Source: Megamerina dolium
Taxonomy: Eukaryota > Arthropoda > Insecta > Diptera > Megamerinidae
Assembly (NCBI GenBank): GCA_963854835.1
Contig: OY978529.1
Coordinates: 33,538,055 to 33,602,054 of the forward strand
Length of the DNA stretch: 64,000 nt
Direction: 5' to 3'
In this document: positions 1 to 10,640 of the stretch, one piece after another
Numbering within the stretch: position 1 is the stretch's first letter
Layout: every line of letters begins with the position of its first letter
Program-made: the position numbers and the translations under genes
Notes under the pieces: generated by a model
What the model was told of the DNA's origin: nothing
What the model saw: the letters and a program-made list of their open reading frames with translations, nothing else
Databases searched by the model: none

Positions 1-328
1 CCCTTAAGGGTGCCGCAAACGGGGAACATAAAAGACTTAAAATGTCTTCTAAATTTGTATCGAATAATTATCATAAAACATGGAGAATGCATTCGAATTG
101 AAAGTCTTTTGGGAGTCACATAGAGGATTATTTTTAGTGAGGTTTCGTTGAAGGCAAAAATCTATTTTAAGATATCCAAACCAGCGTAGTTTGCAGGGTT
201 TTGAATAAAATTTGAAATGTGTGAATTGTGTCTTGCGTAACGCTTTCTGAAACACAGCTCCCTTTTCCTCTCCAACACCGCAATAAAACCTTCCTTTAGT
301 AATTGAATTTTATTTTATATTATTTCAG
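1..328 (+). other. Sec71: Sec71 internal intron, 3' part
   Basis: This is intron sequence upstream of the first visible Sec71 exon. It ends in a pyrimidine-rich tract and CAG acceptor at 326-328. No coding segment of the family is visible here, so the preceding exon lies outside the window. The first ten bases form the palindrome CCCTTAAGGG, to which I attach no function. Confidence 0.7.
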
Positions 329-2329
329 GTCTCCGTAGATGAGCTCCAGAACGTACAGCCGCGAATGTTTTCACTGCAGAAAATTGTCGAAATATCATAT
401 TACAATATGGAACGTATTCGTTTACAATGGTCACGCATATGGCAAGTGTTGGGTGAACATTTCAATACGGTCGGTTGTAATACCAACGAGGAGATAGCAT
501 TTTTTGCACTTGACTCACTGCGACAGCTCTCAATGAAATTCATGGAGAAGGGAGAGTTTGCCAATTTCCGATTTCAAAAGGACTTCCTACGTCCGTTCGA
601 GCATATAATGAAAAAGAATCAATCACCGGCCATACGTGATATGGTTGTCCGCTGTATTGCACAGATGGTCAATTCACAGGCACGCAATATTAAATCGGGT
701 TGGAAGAATATCTTTTCGATATTCCATTTGGCGGCCGGCGACCATGAGGAGGCCATTGTTGAATTGGCATTCCAGACGACGGGTAAAATTATCGGTGAAT
801 TGTATCAGAAACAATTTGCCATTATGGTGGACTCATTTCAAGACGCCGTCAAGTGCCTATCAGAATTTGCATGCAATGCCCGCTTCCCAGACACCAGTAT
901 GGAGGCGATACGTTTGGTGCGCACATGTGCCCTCTGTGTACATGATGCCCCACAGCTGTTTGCCGAACATGCTGGCATGGAGAATGACATTTCGGTAGCG
1001 GAAGAAGATCGGGTTTGGGTACGCGGATGGTTTCCGATGTTGTTCTCGCTCTCGTGTGTGGTGAATCGTTGCAAATTGGATGTGCGTACTCGAGGTCTGA
1101 CCGTACTGTTTGAAATTGTCAAAACCCACGGCGACAGTTTCAAACCGAATTGGTGGAAGGACTTGTTCAATGTCATCTTTCGCATATTCGACAATATGAA
1201 GTTGCCCGAACATGTCACAGAGAAATCGGAATGGATGACGACAACATGCAATCATGCACTGTATGCAATAATCGATGTGTTCACACAGTACTTTGATGTT
1301 TTGGGTCATCTGCTGCTCGAAGATCTCTTTGCACAGCTGCATTGGTGTGTGCAGCAGAGCAATGAACAATTGGCACGTTCCGGTACAAATTGCTTAGAGA
1401 ATTTGGTCATTTCCAATGGTTTTAAATTTAATGAAGCCACCTGGGATAAGACTTGCCAATGTATATTGGATATTTTCAATGCAACGCTGCCCAGAGAGCT
1501 CTTAACGTGGCGACCCTCAACGGGGAATCCACAACAGCAGCAACAGCAGCAGCAGCATCAGCAACAACAGCAGCATGGTATGAGAAAAAATTCCTTTGTT
1601 GATAAATCGAACAAAATGAGTCGTAGTCAATCGCAACATTCCGTCTATAGTGTAGTAGATGACACTGATGTCGTCGCCACCACGACGACCACAGCAGCTC
1701 TAACAACACAGACAGCCACAAATGGTGCCTATCATCATCATAATCAAGTGATGCAATATAATTCGCTATTCGAGAATTTGCTAATCAAATGTGTTGTCCA
1801 GCTGGAGCTCATTCAGACAATGGATAATATTGTCTTCTTTCCGGCAACATCACGCAAAGAGGATGCCGAGACATTGGCGCAAGCTGCCGCCGATCTAACA
1901 GGCAGTAGTGCGGCCAGCAATATTCTTGATTGCCAACGCGAAGAGCAAGGCATGTACAGCTATTTGCGTACACGGCAGCTGTTGACGTTGGCCGATTGTC
2001 TAATGCAATCCCATCGTTTTGCGAAACGTTTCAATGCCGATCACGATCAGCGTAACAATCTGTGGCGTGCCGGTTTTAAGGGTTCGATTAAACCGAATCT
2101 CCTAAAACAGGAAACCGCATCGTTGGCATGTGTCCTGCGTATTTTCTTCAAAATGTACGGTGATGAAAATCGTCGTAGCGATTGGCCGGGCATTGAACAG
2201 GAGCTGGTGCAGGTTTGCATAGAGGCTCTCTCATATTTTCTCAGTCTACAAAGTGAAGCACATCGTGATGCATGGACTTCATTGCTATTGTTAATATTGA
2301 CGCGTCTCCTGAAGATGGCCGATGATAGG
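329..2329 (+). CDS. Sec71: Sec71 / BIG-family Arf-GEF, penultimate coding exon
   Basis: This is the C-terminal half of the brefeldin A-inhibited Arf guanine-nucleotide exchange factor (mammalian BIG1/BIG2). In the family, these proteins activate class I Arf at the trans-Golgi and endosomes. The catalytic Sec7 domain would be encoded upstream and is not in the window. The exon is 2001 nt (667 codons), opens after a CAG acceptor and closes at AGG|GTATGT. It begins about 12 codons before the ATG at 365, so that ATG is internal. Diagnostic segments include [75 protein letters not shown] and [13 protein letters not shown]. The early part matches the DUF1981 region that follows Sec7; the rest is HEAT-like helices. 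A glutamine/histidine tract (nt 1532-1576) and a Thr-rich stretch (nt 1672-1718) lie in a variable linker. The frame stays open 11 codons past the donor, to a TAA ending at 2362, so intron retention would give a truncated protein. Confidence 0.96.
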
Positions 2330-4102
2330 GTATGTATGATATATCATAGAAAACATGCATAAAGGTTCAAGTTGAGTTAAAAAGGCATTGAATTATAAGA
2401 TCTGAGTTTAAGATTTTCTGGGTAAGAAAATAGAACCAGTTAATCATTTCTGAATTAATCTGAGTTATTGTTTACAATACTTATGACGGTGTTTTTGTTG
2501 TTTGCAATTAGATTCAAACATATTCTGTAAACATATTTAGTAAAAAGTGCCTCTGAAGAGCTTGATAAAAAAGCTACGAAATGTCGGGTGAGATTATGGA
2601 TTAATTTGGTTTTAATCGCAGCTTAATAATTTTGACCTTAAATCCTGAAAGCAAGGGATTGTTGTATATAGATTTGTGATAATTTTGGAAAATTTTCAAT
2701 TTGTCCCGCTTTCCGGGAGTAGTCACGGTTGAAGTATTCATAATATCGACTTGAGATTTTACACATTTTTACCACAGATATAAACAGTATTTTTACGCAG
2801 AGATTGCTCGACATAAGCTCTCCAAGAAATATGACAATAAAAATAAATATAATTAAAAATAAAAGAATCCTTTTACCTAATCGACCCTGAAATCGTGAGT
2901 TATGAGAATAAAGTTTTGGAATTGAAAAATAAAAGCACCATTTAATAATAAAAGTACTCCATATAAAGTTCTCATTTTAAAATGAAAATTTTAAAATAAA
3001 AATCGTAAATTTTGGGAATCTTTTTCTTTTTTGTGTACAAATAAACATAGTCTGCATACAAAATTTTGGTTTTTTAAACAAATTTGTATGGAAGGTACCA
3101 TTATTTTTCAAACTGTTATTCTGTAAAATGTGATTTTTTTTTTTACTAAAACCATACTCCACACAGAATTTGAAGTAATTTTGGGCACAAATAGACACAG
3201 TCCCTATACAAAATTTTAATTTTTTAAACATATTTGTATGGAATGTGCCACTATTTTCAATGTATCATATTGAAACTTTGAAATTCTTGTTTTTTTTTCA
3301 CAAAAACAATACTACACACAAAATTTGAAGTAATTTCGTACAGAAATGAAAATATTCCCATACAAAATTTGATATTTTTAGACAAATGTTGTCAAATTTG
3401 TATGGAAGGTACCATTATTTTTGAATACATCAATTATATAACTTTAGGAGTAATTTTTTTTTTAATGAAATTTGTAGTCCACATAGGATTTGAAATAATT
3501 TCGTGCAGAATTTAACATAGTACCCATACAAAACTCTAGTTTGTTTATCTTGTATCTATGCATAAATTTGTATGGCAGATACCATTGTTTCTCAATGCAT
3601 TACTATGAATTTTTGGAGATTTCGTTTCAAACAAAATCGAAAACTTGTTCAAAGAATCATTCTAGTAACTTTTTCAATTTTATTTTTCACCAAATTTATA
3701 CTTTCCACAGAATTTAAAGTGATTTAGAAACAGAAATAAACATAACCTCCATACAAAATTTAAGGATTTCTAAACAAAAACTCAAAAATTGTTCAAAACA
3801 TCATTCCAAAAACTTTGTTAATCATATTTTTTCGCCAAATTTGCACTTAATGCACTTGAAATTGTCAAATTTTTTAAACAAAAATAGATAAATTCATTAT
3901 GTTGGAGGAAAATAGAAGATTCGCAAAGATTTTTGAAGCTAAAACCAGTTCGAAAATTTCTGTGTGACGTCACGACCTATCCTTGCAAAATTAGTAAAGG
4001 TCTGTCGTCTCGCAGAAAATTTCGCTGTTGCATTGCTGCTCAACTCATTTTATATATGTATTTTTATACAATTATACTAAATGATGACCTCTTTTATTAC
4101 AG
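2330..4102 (+). other. Sec71: Sec71 last intron
   Basis: The intron runs from GTATGT at 2330 to TTTTATTACAG ending at 4102 (1773 bp). It lies between phase-0 codons (Arg | Phe). It is A+T-rich, and its middle (about 2990-3850) holds a degenerate tandem repeat described separately. Both splice sites are supported by uninterrupted homology of the joined exons to the family C-terminus. Confidence 0.9.
2990..3850. repeat. Degenerate ~150-170 bp tandem repeat with inverted core
   Basis: A motif like TTTGTATGGAAGGTACCATT recurs at 3083, 3233, 3397 and 3567, with spacings of 150, 164 and 170 bp. A weaker fifth unit lies near 3740. Each unit also carries CATACAAAATTT about 20-40 bp before AAATTTGTATGG, so single-stranded copies could fold into short hairpins. 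The units also share a T-run followed by a CCAC(A)CA..AATTTGAAGTAATTT block. No coding potential is seen. The divergence indicates an old array. Confidence 0.75.
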
Positions 4103-4234
4103 TTTGCTACTCACGTGTCCAATTACTATACACTGCTTTGTGAAATTATGTGCTTTGATCTAAAGCCTGAACTAAGAAGTGTCCTTAGGCGTGTGTTTCT
4201 GCGTATCGGTCCAGTATTTAATATTGTGAAATAA
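4103..4234 (+). CDS. Sec71: Sec71 / BIG-family Arf-GEF, terminal coding exon
   Basis: The last exon encodes 43 residues and TAA (4232-4234), starting immediately after the TTTTATTACAG acceptor. The translation contains [20 protein letters not shown] and ends [17 protein letters not shown]. That is the conserved C-terminus of insect and vertebrate BIG proteins (family pattern [35 protein letters not shown]). It joins in phase to the Arg codon at 2327-2329. An ATG-initiated frame at 3933-4163 reads a different phase and is not the product. Confidence 0.94.
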   Translation, partial: FATHVSNYYTLLCEIMCFDLKPELRSVLRRVFLRIGPVFNIVK

Positions 4235-4293
4235 TAACCATCGATATAATTATGTAAACGCATACTTATATGACTATACGATAAACAATATAC

Positions 4294-4325
<32 letters not shown>

Positions 4326-4739
4326 GAGAAAAAAATGTATATGATTTAATACGAGTACATACATATTTACATAGTTATATAGAAACGCTAACTCCATTTA
4401 AATAATTTTAATGTGATTTGGGAGTAGTAATTCAAATTATATATGAATGCGTACATATACTATACCTATATATATATAACATATATATTTATTATTAAAC
4501 TAGATGCATACATACACACATGTGTGCGTCTAAAACTTTTTGCTAATAATTAACTGTTGTTATTGTAATGAAAAATAACAAGTGCATAACAATATATAAT
4601 AATAATATACCTACATACATTCTTCTACATATATGTATAATATATAAATGCATAGTAGTTATAATTAGTGACTGGTTAAATGTCAAATTTATTTTGGGTA
4701 TCAACAAGAAAACATGAAATTCTTCATATAAATACATAT

Positions 4740-4741
<2 letters not shown>

Positions 4742-4797
<56 letters not shown>
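4742..4797. repeat. (TA)n microsatellite
   Basis: An uninterrupted run of 28 TA dinucleotides in the Sec71 3' flank. A shorter run lies at 4300-4325. It is a likely polymorphic marker. Confidence 0.97.
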
Positions 4798-4800
<3 letters not shown>

Positions 4801-5539
4801 GTATAAAATTGATTAAAATGTTTGTTTATGTAATAATTTATGTGTTGTATCGGTACATATGGTACACGAGTACGATATTCATAAGTAGAAATGTGCTCTG
4901 TAAAATATGCTGTAATAAAACTGTTAAACTGTTATACACTGTACAAAGTACCAGAACTCTTTAACAGTAGCAGCAGTAGCAAAGAACTGCATACATATTG
5001 TAAATTCATTTTTTTTTTTTCTATAAATTTACTTTTAATTTTATGATTATTTTATAAAATGGTTTAATTTTTTTTTTTTTTTGGATTGGTTTGAATATTT
5101 AATTTTTATCTACATAACTACATATGCTTTTCTAGCACCATATAATTATGCAATTATGCATATATACATATATATATAAAGACGTATAGTATATACTTAC
5201 ATACTTGCAAATATAATATCTGCAAGCTATTACGCTTAATAATTGAAACTGATGATAAGCAAACATTCACAACACAATCACGGTTTTATGGCACTTGACA
5301 ATTTATTGAATGAAATTTATGCTATACTTATAGATTTGTTTAATTCTATACGATTACGAATACGACGATCCGAATACAAATGAATACAAATGTGTAACGA
5401 GTATGCATGTAATGCATCAATTGAAGTGAAAAGGAAAATAATAATAAATCAAATAAAAAGCGTAACGAGTAATGAGTATATGTAAATGTATATTAATAAT
5501 TAAAAATTAGTAAATAAACATTTATTAAAACATACTATG

Positions 5540-5570
<31 letters not shown>
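5540..5570. repeat. (ATT)n microsatellite
   Basis: About ten ATT trinucleotides in the Sec71 downstream flank. Confidence 0.95.
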
Positions 5571-5574
<4 letters not shown>

Positions 5575-5640
5575 TATTGCTATTAACTACATACATAAAT
5601 AAAATTAAATATATTTGAAGGACAAAAGTACAAAAATTCG

Positions 5641-6490
5641 AACTTAAATTCATTTATACAACATTATTGAAAAGGGGATTTGAGAAATACCACCGATTAC
5701 AATAATGTCTAGGCTTAAGAAGCACTGCATAAATAACTAAAAAACTATGGGTTTTCAGCTTTTGAGTTTAGAAGCAAACCTGAAGCTGATTTTCGATATC
5801 TAACCATGAATTAGAATGCTATATATTTGGGATCGCCGAATCCGAATCGGCACTCAGTTTCTTTGGGTCGCTGAATCGAAATTTATTGTAGTATATCATC
5901 ACCACTACCTCTAAAAAAAAAACTTGCAAAAAATTGCCGAAGAAACGATTTTTTTTTTTTGATGTTAGAAAGAAACCTGAGTGTGATGGCGGAAATTCGA
6001 CCATGGATTTGAATTTAACTCCTTTGCTCGGTTCCACCGAACCCTGTAGTAATGAAGCAAAGAATTTGTAATCTTCTTGAAAAATGTTCACTCTACTTAG
6101 TGAACACCCTATTATGCAGAATAAGAAAACTACTTTGGGGACCTAGTCCCACTCTTAAAGGCTGAAATAGGAAATTTGTTGAAATTCATAAACCAACTCG
6201 GTTGGTTTAACGAGGTGTCAGGGTAGGAAGCAAATCGCAGGGATCTTCATAATTTTCTTTATGAATTCAAGAATTTTGGGTTGAGGTTTGGCACAGATTT
6301 CACTCTTGCACATAACATTAACACCCAGCAAAGGTCGGATACTGATTCATAGTGTCCATATCTTTGAGACAAGATTGACAAGTCGGGTCTGTGATGGCAT
6401 AGTGATAATGTTTCGAGTTCAGTCCACCTTCTTTTATTGATGGAACCCCCAAAGTTGTTGACCCATCACCATATGATCTTGCCTTGTATT
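5641..6490. other. Intergenic DNA with degraded dispersed repeat
   Basis: No gene is recognised. The stretch at about 5815-6010 contains GGGATCGCCGAATCCGAATC, then GGGTCGCTGAATCG, and finally TTAGAAAGAAACCTGAG followed by a GGCGGAAAT-type motif. Similar wording (GGGTTGCTGAATCCG, then TTAGAAAGAAACTTGAG and GGTGGAAAT) recurs at about 48330-48440, with a weaker echo near 45316-45400. It is therefore probably a dispersed repeat of unknown class. The 90-residue minus-strand frame here has no recognisable domain. Confidence 0.4.
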
Positions 6491-6624
6491 ATGCAGAAGC
6501 AGAAAGCAATTTCTGTCGGTCGGTTCAGCGAGTAAACTGAGGATTGCGTTGAAACCACTTATAGATGAGGAGGCCACTCCAAATGCCTACCCCTATATCG
6601 TTCAAAATCGGCCGATAAAATGGC

Positions 6625-6718
6625 ATTAGCCGTGTTCCGAACGGCAGAACTTTTGCGACATCACTTTTTCTGAGTTTTGTCACAGAGTTTTTTCCATGGC
6701 AAATTGTTACTCCCACTA
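6625..6718 (-). repeat. tRNA-derived SINE fragment
   Basis: A short internal piece of the SINE family: GTTCCGAACGGCAGAAC, then GACATCACTTTTTCTGAG and TTTGTCACAGAG, followed by CCATGGCAAATTGTTACT. The tRNA-like head and the T-rich tail are missing. Confidence 0.8.
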
Positions 6719-6984
6719 TGTACATCTAAATGAGTTTATGAGCTCCCTAACAATGGATCCTCCATCTCATCATTCATTCTGCTTCAGCTCGTTGGAGTCC
6801 AGAATATTGTTATATAAACTATGGCTGCCTAGGATCTCTGAATTTGTTCCACTATATTTATTTAAATTTAACTTTTTCCAATTTTTTTAAATTTTTCCAT
6901 TCTCTCGCTCGATCTTCTTGTTTCTACTCCCCTGAGTTCAGAGCATTGTCAGGCTAACTGCCTATACAAGTGCATATGCTAATA

Positions 6985-7180
6985 CATATAAGGACGTCCT
7001 GGGAGCTCAATATTTGTTCTGCATTTGTTCTTAGGGTTTATGCCAGCATCCAGTAAAGCGCTCTGTTCTTTTATCGCAGCACTAAAACGAGTATATTCCA
7101 ATATAACATTGGCATTAGCCGAAGCAATTGTGCGTCTTGGATATAAAGGGGAACCATTGTGAGCTTCTATTAAAAACTCT
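6985..7180 (-). pseudogene. Unidentified coding-like relic
   Basis: Read on the minus strand, this stretch is open for about 60 codons with a protein-like composition, including PRRTIASANANVILEYTRFS and later QSALLDAGINPKNKCRTN. It then stops near 6987. It has no ATG-initiated frame of its own and no family I recognise. I infer a fragment of a transposon or retroelement protein. The neighbouring 7200-7540 DNA is also less A+T-rich than its surroundings and may belong to the same relic. Confidence 0.35.
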
Positions 7181-7540
7181 CTTAATTCACAATTTTCTAA
7201 CGTAGTGATTTTTTTCTGGGCGATGTTTCACTTACTGAGGCAAGTGATGTCCATTTTGATGCCGCATGTGAACGGCCCCATTTGTTAAAAACCAACCTGA
7301 GCTTTGAGTGAAGAGTAGACTGTTCCCTAGCTGGTAGTAAGTCAACTCGGTGCGATCGTGCATGAAAGTGACTGTCAGAGCCAACGCCCGATACGCACAC
7401 AGCAGCTGAGTGATGGGCTCCGGTTCTTGCTCGTCAAGAGTTATATACCGCATTTGACAACTCTAGTAGTATCAGTACCGCCTGAAGCTCGTGTGTTGTT
7501 TAAAAATTTGCGACAGGAGCCCTGCGTGCTATATTATTAT

Positions 7541-8781
7541 AGATATGTACACACATTAAGTACAACACTTTGAATGAAAATATGTTGACGAAACACTTTC
7601 GTCTCATATAAGAATCGTCAAGGCAATCAAAATGATCTTCATATATGTACATGCACATCTTACACACAGACAGTAAGTATATTAAAATATGTAAATAATT
7701 TAACGCGAGAATCATACTATAGTTACATACATACAATACGCAATACGCCTTATTACCAATTGACATCAAAGGGCATAAAATAATTTAGCAGTAATTTTCC
7801 AAATGAGTTTAACAACATTTTACTTGTCATGCATTGGAGTAATTTTCTATAAGTACGCAGACGCATTTATTATATGTACCTCTAGTAAGTCTGTAGGAAA
7901 TTATTTAAAGTCGGAGTTGAAGGCCTAAGTTGTGAATCAGCTATTAGCTGTCCTCGAATGAGGCAAATGTGAAACTTATAGGAGATTGATATTCAGATCA
8001 AAATAAAAACCTCTAGGTTATGCGTAAGCTAGGCTTACGCATATCATCTGCCAGTTATTTTTCTGTCGTATCCTTGTTATTTGGTACCTGACCTTCAAAT
8101 ATGGCCTTAAAAAACCAATAATATTTTAGTCAACATTTCTATATGTTTCTTAAATGAGTCGATAGCCTAGGTCAGGTCATGACCTATCACTTTCTAAGCA
8201 CTTTCTACCGTATACTTATATAAATTTTGAATCTATGTATGTATATATATATCTTGAAGTTGAAAACTAGGTAGGCACATTAAAAAATATTCATAATACG
8301 TCATAACTACGTACATACTCTGTAGATTAAGTTTAGTCATCATCATAAAATAATAACAAAAACGCGGAAAATTTTTTCCCAATATTTATTGTATGTACAA
8401 TAAATTTACTTGGTATGTAGTTTCGTACTTTTTATGTGATAATTTTTTATTTAACAAATCTATAAATGTGAATACGTAGAAGTTTATCATTCGCATCATA
8501 CATAGATGTCCGAGGTAAAAGTTCTCAGAGCCAAGAAAGAATAAGAGCAAAAAGAAGAAGAACAACAACAGAAAGAGAAACATCTATAAAGCTATTTATG
8601 ACTGGATGATACATATTATTTTAATACACCGCATCTTTAATAAAAAAAGAGATGTAATTTAAAATCTTAATTAAGTAACTTAGTGAAAAGGTTAAATTCA
8701 GTGAAATCGAAACCCCAATGTGACAAAAAATGGCGGAGATAGATAACTCTGAATCTCTTTGATTGCGTTTTCCCACACAAC
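7541..8781. other. A+T-rich intergenic DNA, no gene seen
   Basis: No coding region is supported. A short perfect palindrome with a 3-base loop (ATGCGTAAGC tag GCTTACGCAT) lies at 8020-8042. The remainder is simple A+T-rich sequence with scattered CATACATA-type motifs. Confidence 0.5.
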
Positions 8782-9338
8782 TTAAGGGGGTCCACCTGTG
8801 TGAGCGCGGTATTTCGAACGCTTTTTTGGTAATTTTCGTTAGGAGAACTAATTCGAAAATAAGAATAAGTTTTACGTTATTTTGAAGGTTTGTGCTTATA
8901 TTTCAATAGTAAATTTTTCCAATAGTGTAATCCGAAGGCTTGAATTTATTAAGGGCGTTCAAAGTGACCCCTTCAAAATGAAATACCGAAATTGTGGGCA
9001 AGATTCCGCTCGAACCAGTTATCTAAAACGCAAAAAGTAAAAAAAATCTTATTTCTGTTTATATCGTTGAGGTACTGACGTAGGATTTTGACGAAATTTT
9101 AAAGTTAAGTAGATTTTTATAATCCTGCCCACAAAATTCAATAATATGGTTTCGAGAAAAATGCTTTCAAAGTTTGGAAACACAACAAAACTTTGTATTA
9201 TAGACTCACATTTAATCTGCAATACCAGGACCATAAACTTCCCCTTCCTCATCCTGTAGAATCTCTCGTTAAAGATGCGAAAAATGTATAAAAAAAAAAA
9301 CGATTTTTCGAAAATTTTACACAGGTGGACCCCCTTAA
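8782..9338. mobile_element. TTAA-flanked inverted-repeat element (MITE-like)
   Basis: The two ends are perfect inverted repeats of 20 bases: TTAAGGGGGTCCACCTGTGT at 8782-8801 and its reverse complement at 9319-9338. The outermost TTAA on each side can be read as a target duplication, which would leave 16-bp terminal repeats and a 549-bp body. TTAA duplications are the hallmark of the piggyBac superfamily. The element's GGGGGTCC terminus is not the usual piggyBac CCC start, so the superfamily is uncertain. No transposase frame is present; the 67-residue minus-strand frame inside has no transposase motif. It is most likely non-autonomous. Confidence 0.85.
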
Positions 9339-9800
9339 TGTTTGAATTAATTCTCTTTATTATTAAATGTGCGACATGAAGTCAGAAGTCTTCCTAAAAA
9401 CAGTAAGAAGAAAGTAAGTGTAGAAAAAATATAATGGAACAATCTGATTAATCAAAATTCTGATTAATCAATTATTCGATTAATGGAAATTTTTGTGAAT
9501 AAAAACAATAATATATTCTAGTATATTCTATCGGTCAGGGGCAAGCCTTTTGAATTGATCGTTACCCACCAGAGGCTCTATTACATCAAATTTGCAAGAC
9601 ATCGATTTTCACAATTTTCCACCTTTTTTTTCACGCAATATAATGATATGGCAATCAAACGAAAGAGAAAATTCGTGGTAGTTGAGAAAAAAAACTACTT
9701 CAAAAATTTTGTGAAGAAAAAATCACAAAAAATAAATATTAAAATTTATCCTTGAATAGGCTTGAGAGAAAACTAAATGTTTTGTCAAAAAATTAATTTC
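9339..9800. other. A+T-rich intergenic DNA, no gene seen
   Basis: No coding region is supported. GATTAATC-type motifs are clustered at 9440-9485 and resemble a cluster at 26430-26545, possibly parts of one dispersed repeat. Confidence 0.4.
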
Positions 9801-9807
9801 ATTTTTC

Positions 9808-10640
9808 ATTTCGGTCAGATGTTTGTAAGCAATTGAAGGAATCTCCGGAGATATATATTATATATTCCAGATCAGCGTTGCCTAAATAGTTGATTTAACG
9901 ATGTCCGACCAAATATTGAGCTATTTTGACGATCCAAGGGTAGTGATGTCAGTGATAATGGGCATGTGGCCGTTGGTCGATCACGGAGCAATTAAAGCGA
10001 CTAACGTTGGAATATTTAAAATGTTTAACTTGCTATAACTTACTTAATATATCGTCTAGGACAACAAAATTTGACACATAGAGTTATGTTATAAAAAAAA
10101 AAAATAAAAAAACAAATAAATATGTGGCACTTATAGGCCCCGCCGAGCTTTTCTTCGAGTACTATTGTGTGTGTCAAATTTTGGTCAGTATTGGACCTAT
10201 TGATATTAGCCGGTTCCGAACGGCAGAACCCTTGTGACATCACTTTTTCTTAGCTTTGTCACAGAGCTCTTTTATAAGCTTTTTCATGGCCGGAAAAATT
10301 GCTAATTGCATGCCGTTCGAAGGAAAAGTATCTCCCATACAAAATGCCTGAATTTCTTTTAAATATAAATAGCTATAACTTTGGCTATCTTCTGTATAGA
10401 ATAACCATATTTACCGCTTAGGTTAATATTGTAGTCGAAAATAAGCTGGCATGAAATCACTTCTTAATATAGCTCCCATACAAAGTTGCGAACTTATCTT
10501 AAACTTTAAATACCCCATAATTTACAAAATACTTCGTCTAGGACAACCATATTTCATTTGCTCATTAGTATTACAAGCAGAAATTATTCCTCTAAAAATT
10601 GGTGAGTCACACCTACTACTTAATGTAGCTCCCATAGAAT
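9808..10640 (+). repeat. Dispersed repeat family A, copy 1 (interrupted by a SINE)
   Basis: It shares a long collinear block with 20480-21046 plus 25682-25735. The shared blocks are GGTCAGATGTTTGTAA, ATCTCCGGAGATAT, GTCGATTTAACGATGT-like, AATGTTTAAC.TRCTATAACTTA, ATAGAATTATGTTAT-like, CTCCCATACAAAG and TTACAAAATACT. Between about 10094 and 10332 copy 1 contains a minus-strand SINE that copy 2 lacks, so the SINE inserted later. Superfamily is unknown. The GTCAGATGTTTGTAAC...GATTTAACGATGTCCG style resembles noncoding parts of retroelements seen in other flies, which is recollection only. Confidence 0.75.
10094..10332 (-). repeat. tRNA-derived SINE, 5'-truncated, inside repeat A
   Basis: On the plus strand it starts with an A-rich tract (10094-10115). 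AAATAAATATGTGGCACTTA follows, then GCCGAGCTTTTCTTC, the GGTTCCGAACGGCAGAACC block, TTTGTCACAGAG, TTTTTCATGGC and a CCGTTCGAAGGAAAAG end. The tRNA-like head is missing. It interrupts family A, which resumes at TCTCCCATAC. Confidence 0.85.

Larger units (their letters stand above)
4235..5640 (+). other. Sec71 3' UTR and A+T-rich downstream DNA
   Basis: This noncoding sequence follows the Sec71 stop. A canonical AATAAA at 4914-4919 is followed by a GT-rich stretch and is a candidate polyadenylation signal. Long TA runs at 4300-4325 and 4742-4797 and an ATT run at 5540-5570 are microsatellites. The 94-residue frame at 4680-4964 is a translation of the TA repeat and not a gene. Confidence 0.5.

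Noticed and set aside
838..1369. Antisense frames of 137 and 169 residues
   Set aside because: They lie opposite the conserved Sec71 exon and have no domain; they are shadows of the coding strand.
3933..4163. 76-residue plus-strand frame over the last Sec71 exon
   Set aside because: It uses a different phase from the one that gives the conserved Sec71 C-terminus.
4680..4964. 94-residue frame on the plus strand
   Set aside because: Its core is the translation of the (TA)n repeat (Tyr-Ile run).
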